From Cinclus cinclus (lineage: Eukaryota; Chordata; Aves; Passeriformes; Cinclidae), in contig NC_085047.1 in assembly GCF_963662255.1 (NCBI RefSeq), positions 20,804,258 through 20,868,257 of the forward strand: DNA of 64,000 nucleotides. The letters are read 5' to 3'. The translations under genes were made by a program, and so were the position numbers. Shown here one piece after another: positions 36,301 to 49,044 of the stretch. Numbering within the stretch: position 1 is the first letter of the stretch; every line of letters starts with the position of its first letter. The notes below the pieces were generated by a model. It did no database searches and was not told where the DNA came from. It saw only the letters and a list, made by a program, of their open reading frames with translations.

Positions 36301-39300
36301 GGAAGGAAGGATTCCAGGAGGAAGGAAGGAAGGATTCCAGGAGGAAGGAAGGAAGGATTCCAGGAAGGAAGGAAGGATTCCAGGAAGGAAAGAAGGAAGT
36401 AAGGATTCCAGGAAGGATTCCAGGAAGGATTCCAGGAAGGAAGGATTCCAGTAAAGATTCCAGGAAGGATTCCAGGAGGGAAGTAAGGATTCCAGGAAGG
36501 ATTCCAGGAAGGAAGGAAGGATTCCAGGAAGGAAGGAAGGAAGGAAGGATTCCAGCAAGGAAGGATTCCAGGAAGGAAGGATTCCAGGAAGGATTCCAGG
36601 AAGGATTCCAGGAAGGAAGGATTCCAGGAAGGAAGGAAGGATTCCAGGAAGGAAGTAAGGAAGGAAGTAAGGAAGGAAGGATCCTAGAAAAGAAAGATTC
36701 CAGGAAGGAAGGAAGGAAGGAAGGAAGGAAGGAAAGAAGGCAGGAAGGAAGGATTCCAGGAAGGAAGGGAGGAAGGAAGGAAGGATTCCAGGAAGGATTC
36801 CAGGAAGGAAGGATTCCAGGAAGGATTACAGAAAGTGAGGAAGGAAGGGTTCCATGAAGGAAGGATGGATTCCAGGAAGGAAGGATGGATTCCAGGAAGG
36901 AAGGAAGGAAGGATTCCAGGAAGGAAGGAAGGATTGCAGGAAGGAAGGAATCCAGGAAGGAAGGAATGATTCCAGGAAGGAAGGATTCCAGGAAGGATTC
37001 CAGGAAGGATACCAGGAAGGAAGGAAGGATTCCAGGAAGGATTCCAGGAAGGAAGGATTCCAGGAAGGATTCCAGGAAGGGAAGAAGGATTCCAGGAAGG
37101 AAGGAAGGAAGGAAGGAAGGAAGAAAGGATTACAGGAAGGATTCCAGGAAGGATTCCAGGAAGGAATGAAGGATTCCAGGAAGGAAGGAAGGATTCCTGG
37201 AAGGATTCCAGGAAGGAAGGAAGGATTCCAGGAAGGAAGGTTTCCAGGAAGGAAGGAAGGATTCCAGGAAGGAAAGATTCCAGGAAGGAAGGAAGGAAGG
37301 GTTCCAGGAAGGAAGGATGGATTCCAGGAAGGAAGGAAGGAAGGATTCCAGGAAGGAAGGAAGTATTCCAGGAAGGATTCCAGGATAGGAAGGAATACAG
37401 GAAGGAAGGAAGTATTCCAGGAAGCCAGGAAGGAAGGAATGCAGGATTCCAGGAATGATTCCAGGAAGGAAGGATTCCAGGAAGGATTCCAGGAAGGAAG
37501 GAGTCCAGGAAGGAAGGAAGGATTCCAGGAAGGATTCCAGGAAGGAAGGAAGGATTCCAGGAAGGAAGGATTCCAGGAAGGAAGGAAGGATGGAAGGATT
37601 CCAGGAAGGATTCCAGAAAGGAAGGAAGGACGGAAGGATTCCAGAAAGGAAGGAAGGATTCCAGGAAGGATTCCAGGAAGGAAGGAATACAGGAAGGAAG
37701 GAAGTATTGAAGGAAGGAAGGAAGGAAGGAAGGAAGGAATGCAGGAAGGAAGGAAGGAAGGAAGGAATCCAGGAAGGAAGGAAGTATTGAAGGAAGGAAG
37801 GAAGGAAGGAAGGAAGGAAGGAAGGAAGGAAGGAATGATTCCAGGAAGGATTCCAGGAAGGAAGGAATACAGGAAGGAAGGAAGTATTCCAGGAAGGATG
37901 GAAGGAAGGAATCCAGGAAGGAAGGAATGGTTCCAGGAAGGAAGGATTGCAGGAAGGATTCCAGGAAGGAAGGAAGGAAGGATTCCAGGAAGGGAGGAAG
38001 GATTCCAGGAAGGAAGGAAGGATTCCAGGAAGGAAGGAATGATTCCAGGAAGGATTCCAGGAAGGAAGGAATACAGGATGAAGGAAGTATTCCAGGAAGG
38101 ATGGAAGGAAGGAATCCAGGAAGGAAGGAATGGTTCCAAGAAGGAAGGACTGCAGGAAGGATTCCAGGAAGGATTCCAGGAAGGGAGGAAGTATTCCAGG
38201 AAGGAAGGAAGGAAGGATTCCAGGAAGGATTCCAGGAAGGAAGGAAGGATTCCAGGAAGGAAGGTTTCCAGGAAGGAAGGAAGGATTCCAGGAAGGAAGG
38301 ATTCCAGGAAGGAAGGAAGGATGGAAGGATTCCAGGAAGGATTCCAGAAAGGAAGGAAGGAAGGAAGGATTCCAGAAAGGAAGGAAGGATTCCAGGAAGG
38401 ATTCCAGGAAGGAAGGAATACAGGAAGGAAGGAAGTATTGAAGGAAGGAAGGAAGGAAGGAAGGAAGGAAGGAAGGAAGGAAGGAAGGAAGGAAGGAAGG
38501 AAGGAAGGAAGGAATCCAGGAAGGAAGGAATGATTCCAGGAAGGATTCCAGGAAGGATTCCAGGAAGGAAGGAAGGATTCCAGGAAGGAAGGAAGGATTC
38601 CAGGAAGGATTCCAGGAAGGAAGGAATACAGGAAGGAAGGAATACAGGAAGGAAGGAAGTATTCCAGGAAGGATGTAAGGAAGGAATCCAGGAAGGAAGG
38701 AATGGTTCCAGGAAGGAAGGATTGCAGGAAGGATTCCAGGAAGGATTCCAGGAAGGATTCCAGGAAGGGAGGAAGTATTCCAGGAAGGAAGGAAGGATTC
38801 CAGGAAGGAAGGAATGATTCCAGGAAGGATTCCAGGAAGGATTCCAGGAAGAAAGGAATACAGGAAGGAAGGAAGTATTCCAGGAAGGATGGAAGGAAGG
38901 AATCCAGGAAGGAAGGAATGGTTCCAAGAAGGAAGGACTGCAGGAAGGATTCCAGGAAGGATTCCAGGAAGGATTCCAGGAAGGGAGGAAGGATTCCAGG
39001 AAGGAAGGAAGGAAGGAAGTATTCCAGGAAGGAAGGAAGGATTCCAGGAAGGAAGGATGGATGGAAGGATTCCAGGAGGGAGTCCAGAAAGGAAGGAAGG
39101 AAGGCTTCCAGGAAGGAAGGATGGATTCCAGGATTCCAGGAAGGAAGGATTCCAGGAAGGTAGGAAGGAAGTAAGGATTCCAGGAAGGAAGGAATGATTC
39201 CCGGATGAAGGATTCCAGGAAGGATTCCAGGAAAAGTTCCAGGAAGGAAGGAAGGATTCCAGGAAGGATTCCAGGAAGGAAGGAAGGATTCCAGGAAGGA

Positions 39301-40940
39301 AAGAAGGAAGGAAGGACGGAAGGATGGGTTCCAGGAAGGAAGGATTCCAGGAAGGATTCCAGGAAGGATTCCAGGAAGGATTCCAGGAAGGAAGGAAGGA
39401 TTCCAGGAAGGAAGGAAGGAAGGATTCCAAGAAGGAAGGGAGGAAGGAAGGAAGGATTCCAGGAAGGATCCCAGGAAGGAAGGATTCCAGGAAGGAAGGA
39501 AAGATTCCAGGAAGGAAGGATTCCAGGAAGGAAGGAAGGAAGGAAGGAAGGAAGGAAGGATTCCAGGAGGAAGGAAGGAAGGATTCCAGGAGGAAGGAAG
39601 GAAGGATTCCAGGAAGGAAGGAAGGATTCCAGGAAGGAAAGAAGGAAGGAAGGATTCCAGGAAGGATTCCAGGAAGGATTCCAGGAAGGAAGGATTCCAG
39701 TAAAGATTCCAGGAAGGATTCCAGGAGGGAAGTAAGGATTCCAGGATGGATTCCAGGAAGGAAGGATTCCAGGAAGGAAGGAAGGAAGGAAGGATTCCAG
39801 CAAGGAGGGATTCCAGGAAGGAAAGAAGGAAGGAAGGATTCCAGGAAGGATTCCAGGAAGGATTCCAGGAAGGAAGGATTCCAGGAAGGAAGGAAGGATT
39901 CCAGGAAGGATTCCAGGAAGGAAGTAAGGAAGGAAGGATCCTAGAAAAGAAAGATTCCAGGAAGGAAGGAAGGAAGGAAGGAAAGAAGGCAGGAAGGAAG
40001 GATTCCAGGAAGGAAGGGAGGAAGGAAGGAAGGATTCCAGGAAGGATTCCAGGAAGGAAGGATTCCAGGAAGGATTACAGAAAGTGAGGAAGGAAGGGTT
40101 CCATGAAGGAAGGATGGATTCCAGGAAGGAAGGATGGATTCCAGGAAGGAAGGAAGGAAGGATTCCAGGAAGGAAGGAAGGATTGCAGGAAGGAAGGAAT
40201 CCAGGAAGGAAGGAATGATTCCAGGAAGGAAGGATTCCAGGAAGGATTCCAGGAAGGATACCAGGAAGGAAGGAAGGATTCCAGGAAGGATTCCAGGAAG
40301 GAAGGATTCCAGGAAGGATTCCAGGAAGGGAAGAAGGATTCCAGGAAGGAAGGAAGGAAGGAAGGAAGGAAGAAAGGATTACAGGAAGGATTCCAGGAAG
40401 GATTCTAGGAAGGAATGAAGGATTCCAGGAAGGAAGGAAGGATTCCAGGAAGGATTCCAGGAAGGAAGGAAGGATTCCAGGAAGGAAGGTTTCCAGGAAG
40501 GAAGGAAGGATTCCAGGAAGGAAAGATTCCAGGAAGGAAGGAAGGAAGGGTTCCAGGAAGGAAGGATGGATTCCAGGAAGGAAGGAAGGAAGGATTCCAG
40601 GAAGGAAGGAAGTATTCCAGGAAGGATTCCAGGATAGGAAGGAATACAGGAAGGAAGGAAGTATTCCAGGAAGCCAGGAAGGAAGGAATGCAGGATTCCA
40701 GGAATGATTCCAGGAAGGAAGGATTCCAGGAAGGATTCCAGGAAGGAAGGAGTCCAGGAAGGAAGGAAGGATTCCAGGAAGGATTCCAGGAAGGAAGGAA
40801 TACAGGAAGGAAGGAAGTATTCCAGGAAGGATGGAAGGAAGGAATCCAGGAAGGAAGGAATGGTTCCAGGAAGGAAGGATTGCAGGAAGGATTCCAGGAA
40901 GGAAGGAAGGAAGGATTCCAGGAAGGGAGGAAGGATTCCA
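30341..40940 (+). repeat. 10.6-kb higher-order repeat, copy B
   Basis: This is the direct tandem copy of the preceding segment. The offset moves from 10,595 to 10,599 bp (4-bp longer GGAA tract at 31131-31193 than at 20536-20594), then to 10,603 bp (near 36.5 kb), then back to 10,595 bp (tract at 38440-38514 is 8 bp shorter than at 27837-27919). All these steps are multiples of four. Past about 40.96 kb the match ends and the sequence continues into material not found after copy A. Confidence 0.85.
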
Positions 40941-43900
40941 GGAAGGAAGGAAGGATTCCAGGAAGGAAGGAATGATTCCAGGAAGGATTCCAGGAAGGAA
41001 GGAATACAGGATGAAGGAAGTATTCCAGGAAGGATGGAAGGAAGGAATCCAGGAAGGAAGGAATGGTTCCAAGAAGGAAGGACTGCAGGAAGGATTCCAG
41101 GAAGGATTCCAGGAAGGATTCCAGGAAGGGAGGAAGTATTCCAGGAAGGAAGGAAGGAAGGATTCCAGGAAGGATTCCAGGAAGGAAGGAAGGAAGGATT
41201 CCAGGAAGGAAGGTTTCCAGGAAGGAAGGAAGGATTCCAGGAAGGAAGGATTCCAGGAAGGAAGGAAGGATGGAAGGATTCCAGGAAGGATTCCAGAAAG
41301 GAAGGAAGGAAGGAAGGATTCCAGAAAGGAAGGAAGGATTCCAGGTAGGATTCCAGGAAGGAAGGAATACAGGAAGGAAGGAAGTATTGAAGGAAGGAAG
41401 GAAGGAAGGAAGGAAGGAAGGAAGGAAGGAATCCAGGAAGGAAGGAATGATTCCAGGAAGGAATCCAGGAAGGAAGGAATGATTCCAGGAAGGATTCCAG
41501 GAAGGATTCCAGGAAGGAAGGAAGGATTCCAGGAAGGAAGGAAGGATTCCAGGAAGGATTCCAGGAAGGAAGGAATACAGGAAGGAAGGAATACAGGAAG
41601 GAAGGAAGTATTCCAGGAAGGATGTAAGGAAGGAATCCAGGAAGGAAGGAATGGTTCCAGGAAGGAAGGATTGCAGGAAGGATTCCAGGAAGGATTCCAG
41701 GAAGGATTCCAGGAAGGGAGGAAGTATTCCAGGAAGGAAGGAAGGATTCCAGGAAGGAAGGAATGATTCCAGGAAGGATTCCAGGAAGGATTCCAGGAAG
41801 AAAGGAATACAGGAAGGAAGGAAGTATTCCAGGAAGGATGGAAGGAAGGAATCCAGGAAGGAAGGAATGGTTCCAAGAAGGAAGGACTGCAGGAAGGATT
41901 CCAGGAAGGATTCCAGGAAGGATTCCAGGAAGGGAGGAAGGATTCCAGGAAGGAAGGAAGGAAGGAAGTATTCCAGGAAGGAAGGAAGGATTCCAGGAAG
42001 GAAGGATGGATGGAAGGATTCCAGGAGGGAGTCCAGAAAGGAAGGAAGGAAGGCTTCCAGGAAGGAAGGATGGATTCCAGGATTCCAGGAAGGAAGGATT
42101 CCAGGAAGGTAGGAAGGAAGTAAGGATTCCAGGAAGGAAGGAATGATTCCCGGATGAAGGATTCCAGGAAGGATTCCAGGAAAAGTTCCAGGAAGGAAGG
42201 AAGGATTCCAGGAAGGATTCCAGGAAGGAAGGAAGGATTCCAGGAAGGAAAGAAGGAAGGAAGGACGGAAGGATGGGTTCCAGGAAGGAAGGATTCCAGG
42301 AAGGATTCCAGGAAGGATTCCAGGAAGGATTCCAGGAAGGAAGGAAGGATTCCAGGAAGGAAGGAAGGAAGGATTCCAAGAAGGAAGGGAGGAAGGAAGG
42401 AAGGATTCCAGGAAGGATCCCAGGAAGGAAGGATTCCAGGAAGGAAGGAAAGATTCCAGGAAGGAAGGATTCCAGGAAGGAAGGAAGGAAGGAAGGAAGG
42501 AAGGAAGGATTCCAGGAGGAAGGAAGGAAGGATTCCAGGAGGAAGGAAGGAAGGATTCCAGGAAGGAAGGAAGGATTCCAGGAAGGAAAGAAGGAAGGAA
42601 GGATTCCAGGAAGGATTCCAGGAAGGATTCCAGGAAGGAAGGATTCCAGTAAAGATTCCAGGAAGGATTCCAGGAGGGAAGTAAGGATTCCAGGAAGGAT
42701 TCCAGGAAGGAAGGATTCCAGGAAGGAAGGAAGGAAGGAAGGATTCCAGCAAGGAAGGATTCCAGGAAGGAAAGAAGGAAGGAAGGATTCCAGGAAGGAT
42801 TCCAGGAAGGATTCCAGGAAGGAAGGATTCCAGGAAGGAAGGAAGGATTCCAGGAAGGATTCCAGGAAGGAAGTAAGGAAGGAAGGATCCTAGAAAAGAA
42901 AGATTCCAGGAAGGAAGGAAGGAAGGAAGGAAAGAAGGCAGGAAGGAAGGATTCCAGGAAGGAAGGAGGAAGGAAGGAAGGATTCCAGGAAGGATTCCAG
43001 GAAGGAAGGATTCCAGGAAGGATTACAGAAAGTGTGGAAGGAAGGGTTCCATGAAGGAAGGATGGATTCCAGGAAGGAAGGATGGATTCCAGGAAGGAAG
43101 GAAGGAAGGATTCCAGGAAGGAAGGAAGGATTGCAGGAAGGAAGGAATCCAGGAAGGAAGGAATGATTCCAGGAAGGAAGGATTCCAGGAAGGATTCCAG
43201 GAAGGATACCAGGAAGGAAGGAAGGATTCCAGGAAGGATTCCAGGAAGGAAGGATTCCAGGAAGGATTCCAGGAAGGGAAGAAGGATTCCAGGAAGGAAG
43301 GAAGGAAGGAAGGAAGGAAGGAAGGAAGGAAGGAAGAAAGGATTCCAGGAAGGATTCCAGGAAGGATTCCAGGAAGGAATGAAGGATTCCAGGAAGGAAG
43401 GAAGGATTCCAGGAAGGATTCCAGGAAGGAAGGAAGGATTCCAGGAAGGAAGGTTTCCAGGAAGGAAGGAAGGATTCCAGGAAGGAAGGATTCCAGGAAG
43501 GAAGGAAGGAAGGTTCCAGGAAGGAAGGATGGATTCCAGGAAGGAAGGAAGGAAGGATTCCAGGAAGGAAGGAAGTATTCCAGGAAGGATTCCAGGATAG
43601 AAGGAATACAGGAAGGAAGGAAGTATTCCAGGAAGCCAGGAAGGAAGGAATGCAGGAAGGAAGGAATGATTCCAGGAAGGAAGGATTCCAGGAAGGATTC
43701 CAGGAAGGATTCCAGGAAGGAAGGAGTCCAGGAAGGAAGGAAGGATTCCAGGAAGGATTCCAGGAAGGAAGGAAGGATTCCAGGAAGGAAGGAAGGAAGG
43801 GTTCCAGGAAGGAAGGATGGATTCCAGGAAGGAAGGAAGGAAGGATTCCAGGAAGGAAGGAAGTATTCCAGGAAGGATTCCAGGATAGGAAGGAATACAG
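38510..43900 (+). repeat. 2.95-kb repetition after the 10.6-kb duplication
   Basis: Sequence from about 38.51-40.95 kb recurs at about 41.46-43.9 kb with an offset of 2,948-2,949 bp. Shared markers include a GATGTAAGG variant, AAAAGTTCC after GATTCCCGGATGAAGG (near 39232 and 42181), and GATACC. The right copy differs by a 1-bp loss at GGAAGGAGG (near 42962), by AGTGTGG for AGTGAGG (near 43034) and by GGAAGG for GGATGG (near 42684). Confidence 0.75.
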
Positions 43901-44080
43901 GAAGGAAGGAAGTATTCCAGGAAGCCAGGAAGGAAGGAATGCAGGAAGGAAGGAATGATTCCAGGAAGGAAGGAAGGAGTCCAGGAAGGAAGGATTCCAG
44001 GAAGGAAGGAAGGATGGAAGGAAGGAAGGAAGGAAGGAAGGAATCCAGGAAGGAAGGAATCCAGGAAGGAAGGAAGTATT

Positions 44081-44151
44081 GAAGGAAGGAAGGAAGGAAG
44101 GAAGGAAGGAAGGAAGGAAGGAAGGAAGGAAGGAAGGAAGGAAGGAAGGAA
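44081..44151 (+). repeat. (GGAA)n tract, 71 bp
   Basis: A pure GGAA run bracketed on the left by GTATT, as at the other long tracts. It is a further allele of the same hypervariable site within the higher-order pattern. Confidence 0.8.
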
Positions 44152-47100
44152 TGATTCCAGGAAGGATTCCAGGAAGGAAGGAATACAGGATGGAAGGAAG
44201 TATTCCAGGAAGGATGGAAGGAAGGAATCCAGGAAGGAAGGAATGGTACCAGGAAGGAAGGACTGCAGGAAGGATTCCAGGAAGGATTCCAGGAAGGATT
44301 CCAGGAAGGGAGGAAGGATTCCAGGAAGGAAGGAAGGAAGGATTCCAGGAAGGAAGGAATGATTCCAGGAAGGATTCCAGGAAGGAAGGAATACAGGAAG
44401 GAAGGAAGTATTCCAGGAAGGATGGAAGGAAGGAATCCAGGAAAGAAGGAATGGTTCCAAGAAGGAAGGACTGCAGGAAGGATTCCAGGAAGGATTCCAG
44501 GAAGGATTCCAGGAAGGGAGGAAGTATTCCAGGAAGGAAGGAAGGAAGGAAGGAAGTATTCCAGGAAGGAAGGAAGGATTCCAGGAAGGAAGGATGGATG
44601 GAAGGATTCCAGGAGGGAGTCCAGAAAGGAAGGAAGGAAGGCTTCCAGGAAGGAAGGATGGATTCCAGGATTCCAGGAAGGAAGGATTCCAGGAAGGTAG
44701 GAAGGAAGTAAGGATTCCAGGAAGGAAGGAATGATTCCCGGATGAAGGATTCGAGGAAGGATTCCAGGAAGGGTTCCAGGAAGGAAGGAAGGATTCCAGG
44801 AAGGATTCCAGGAAGGAAGGAAGGATTCCAGGAAGGAAAGAAGGAAGGAAGGAAGGAAGGATGGGTTCCAGGAAGGAAGGATTCCAGGAAGGATTCCAGG
44901 AAGGATTCCAGGAAGGATTCCAGGAAGGAAGGAAGGATTCCAGGAAGGAAGGAAGGAAGGATTCCAGGAAGGAAGGGAGGAAGGAAGGAAGGATTCCAGG
45001 AAGGATCCCAGGAAGGAAGGATTCTAGGAAGGAAGGATTCCAGGAAGGATTCCAGGAAGGAAGGAAGGATTCCAGGAAGGAAGGAAAGATTCCAGGAAGG
45101 AAGGATTCCAGGAAGGAAGGAAGGAAGGATTCCAGGAAGGATTCCACGAAGGAAGGAAGGAATTCAGGAAGGATTCCAGGTAGGATTCCAGGAAGGAAGG
45201 ATGTATTCCAGGAAGGAAGGGAGGAAGGAAGGAAGGAAGGATTCCAGGAAGGATTCTAGAAAGGAAGGAAGGAAGGAAGGATTCCAGGAGGAAGGAAGGA
45301 AGGATTCCAGGAGGAAGGAAGGAAGGATTCCAGGAAGGAAGGAAGGATTCCAGGAAGGAAAGAAGGAAGGAAGGATTCCAGGAAGGATTCCAGGAAGGAT
45401 TCCAGGAAGGAAGGATTCCAGTAAAGATTCCAGGAAGGATTCCAGGAGGGAAGTAAGGATTCCAGGAAGGATTCCAGGAAGGAAGGAAGGATTCCAGGAA
45501 GGAAGGAAGGATTCCTGGAAGGAAGGATTCCAGGAAGGAAGGAAGGAAGGATTCCAGGAAGGAAGGAAGGAAGGAAGGATTCCAGCAAGGAAGGATTCCA
45601 GGAAGGAAAGAAGGAAGGAAGGATTCCAGGAAGGATTCCAGGAAGGATTCCAGGAAGGAAGGATTCCAGGAAGGAAGGAAGGATTCCAGGAAGGATTCCA
45701 GGAAGGAAGTAAGGAAGGAAGGATCCTAGAAAAGAAAGATTCCAGGAAGGAAGGATTCCAGGAAGGAAGGGAGGAAGGAAGGAAGGATTCCAGGAAGGAA
45801 GGGAGGAAGGAAGGAAGGATTCCATGAAGGATTCCAGGAAGGAAGGATTCCAGGAAGGATTACAGAAAGTGAGGAAGGAAGGGTTCCATGAAGGAAGGAT
45901 GGATTCCAGGAAGGAAGGATGGATTCCAGGAAGGAAGGAAGGAAGGATTCCAGGAAGGAAGGAAGGATTCCAGGAAGGAAGGAATCCAGGAAGGAAGGAA
46001 TGATTCCAGGAAGGAAGGATTCCAGGAAGGATTCCAGGAAGGATACCAGGAAGGAAGGAAGGATTCCAGGAAGGATTCCAGGAAGGAAGGAAGGAAGGAT
46101 TCCAGGAAGGAAGGAAGGATTCCAGGAAGGAAGGAATCCAGGAAGGAAGGAATGATTCCAGGAAGGAAGGATTCCAGGAAGGATTCCAGGAAGGATACCA
46201 GGAAGGAAGGAAGGATACCAGGAAGGAAGGAAGGATTCCAGGAAGGATTCCAGGAAGGAAGGAATACAGGAAGGAAGGAAGTATTCCAGGAAGGAAGGAA
46301 GGAAGTAATGCAGGAAGGAGGGAATGATTCCAGGAAGGAAGGATTCCAGGAAGGATTCCAGGAAGGATTCCAGGAAGGATTCCAGGAAGGAAGGAAGGAT
46401 TCCAGGTAGGAAGGAAGGATTCCAGGAAGGATTCCAGGAAGGAAGGAAGGATTCCAGGAAGGAAGGAAGGATTCCAGGAAGGAAGGAAGGATGGAAGGAT
46501 TCCAGGAAGGAAGGAAGGATTCCAGGAAGGAAGGAAGGATTCCAGGAAGGAAGGATTCCAGGAAGGAAGGAAGGAAGGAAGGATTCCAGGAAGGAAGGAT
46601 TCCAGGAAGGAAGGAAGGATGGAAGGATTCCAGGAAGGATTCCAGAAAGGAAGGAAGGATTCCAGGAAGGATTCCAGGAAGGAAGGAATACAGGAAGGAA
46701 GGAAGCATTGAAGGAAGGAAGGAAGGAAGGAATCCAGGAAGGAAGGAATGATTCCAGGACGGATTCCAGGAAGGAAGGGAGGATTCCAGGAAGGATTCCA
46801 GGAAGGAAGGAATACAGGAAGGAAGGAGGTATTCCATGAAGGATGGAAGGAAGGAATCCAGGAAGGAAGTAATAGTTCTAGGAAGGAAGGATTCCAGGAA
46901 GGATTCCAGGAAGGATTCCCGGAAGGATTCCAGGAAGGGAGGAAGGATTCCAGGAAGGGAGGAAGGATTCCAGGAAGGAAGGAAGGAAGGAAGGAAGTAT
47001 TCCAGGAAGGAAGGAAGGAAGGATTCCAGGAAGGATTCCTGGATGGAAGGATTCCAGGAGGGAGTCCAGAAAGGAAGGAAGGAAGGCTTCCAGGAAGGAA

Positions 47101-49044
47101 GGATGGATTCCAGGAATCCAGGAAGGAAGGATTCCAGGAAGGTAGGAAGGAAGTAAGGATTCCAGGAAGGAAGGAATGATTCCCGGATGAAGGATTCCAG
47201 GAAGGATTCCAGGAAGGGTTCCAGGAAGGAAGGAAGGATTCCAGGAAGGATTCCAGGAAGGAAGGAAGGATTCCAGGAAGGAAAGAAGGAAGGAAGGAAG
47301 GAAGGATGGGTTCCAGGAAGGAAGGATTCCAGGAAGGATTCCAGGAACGATTCCAGGAAGGATTCCAGGAAGGAAGGAAGGAAGGATTCCAGGAAGGAAG
47401 GAAGGATTCCAGGAAGGAAGGAAGGAAGGAAGGAAGGAATGATTCCAGGAAGGATTCCAGGAAGGAAGGAATACAGGAAGGAAGGAAGTATTCCAGGAAG
47501 GATGGAAGGAAGGAATCCAGGAAGGAAGGAATGGTTCCAGGAAGGAAGGATTGCAGGAAGGATTCCAGGAAGGATTCCAGGAAGGATTCCAGGAAGGGAG
47601 GAAGGATTCCAGGAAGGAAGGAAGGATTCCAGGAAGGAAGGAATGATTCCAGGAAGGATTCCAGGAAGGAAGGAATACAGGAAGGAAGGAAGTATTCCAG
47701 GAAGGATGGAAGGAAGGAATCCAGGAAAGAAGGAATGGTTCCAAGAAGGAAGGACTGCAGGAAGGATTCCAGGAAGGATTCCAGGAAGGATTCCAGGAAG
47801 GGAGGAAGTATTCCAGGAAGGAAGGAAGGAAGGAAGGAAGTATTCCAGGAAGGAAGGAAGGATTCCAGGAAGGAAGGATGGATGGAAGGATTCCAGGAGG
47901 GAGTCCAGAAAGGAAGGAAGGAAGGCTTCCAGGAAGGAAGGATGGATTCCAGGATTCCAGGAAGGAAGGATTCCAGGAAGGTAGGAAGGAAGTAAGGATT
48001 CCAGGAAGGAAGGAATGATTCCCGGATGAAGGATTCGAGGAAGGATTCCAGGAAGGGTTCCAGGAAGGAAGGAAGGATTCCAGGAAGGATTCCAGGAAGG
48101 AAGGAAGGATTCCAGGAAGGAAAGAAGGAAGGAAGGAAGGAAGGATGGGTTCCAGGAAGGAAGGATTCCAGGAAGGATTCCAGGAAGGATTCCAGGAAGG
48201 ATTCCAGGAAGGAAGGAAGGATTCCAGGAAGGAAGGAAGGAAGGAAGGATTCCAGGAAGGAAGGGAGGAAGGAAGGAAGGATTCCAGGAAGGATCCCAGG
48301 AAGGAAGGATTCTAGGAAGGAAGGATTCCAGGAAGGATTCCAGGAAGGAAGGAAGGATTCCAGGAAGGAAGGAAAGATTCCAGGAAGGAAGGATTCCAGG
48401 AAGGAAGGAAGGAAGGATTCCAGGAAGGATTCCACGAAGGAAGGAAGGAATTCAGGAAGGATTCCAGGTAGGATTCCAGGAAGGAAGGATGTATTCCAGG
48501 AAGGAAGGGAGGAAGGAAGGAAGGAAGGATTCCAGGAAGGATTCTAGAAAGGAAGGAAGGAAGGAAGGATTCCAGGAGGAAGGAAGGAAGGATTCCAGGA
48601 GGAAGGAAGGAAGGATTCCAGGAAGGAAGGAAGGATTCCAGGAAGGAAAGAAGGAAGGAAGGATTCCAGGAAGGATTCCAGGAAGGATTCCAGGAAGGAT
48701 TCCAGGAAGGAAGGATTCCAGTAAAGATTCCAGGAAGGATTCCAGGAGGGAAGTAAGGATTCCAGGAAGGATTCCAGGAAGGAAGGAAGGATTCCAGGAA
48801 GGAAGGAAGGATTCCTGGAAGGAAGGATTCCAGGAAGGAAGGAAGGAAGGATTCCAGCAAGGAAGGATTCCAGGAAGGAAAGAAGGAAGGAAGGATTCCA
48901 GGAAGGATTCCAGGAAGGAAGGATTCCAGGAAGGAAGGAAGGATTCCAGGTAGGATTCCAGGAAGGAAGTAAGGAAGGAAGGATCCTAGAAAAGAAAGAT
49001 TCCAGGAAGGAAGGGAGGAAGGAAGGAAGGATTCCAGGAAGGAT

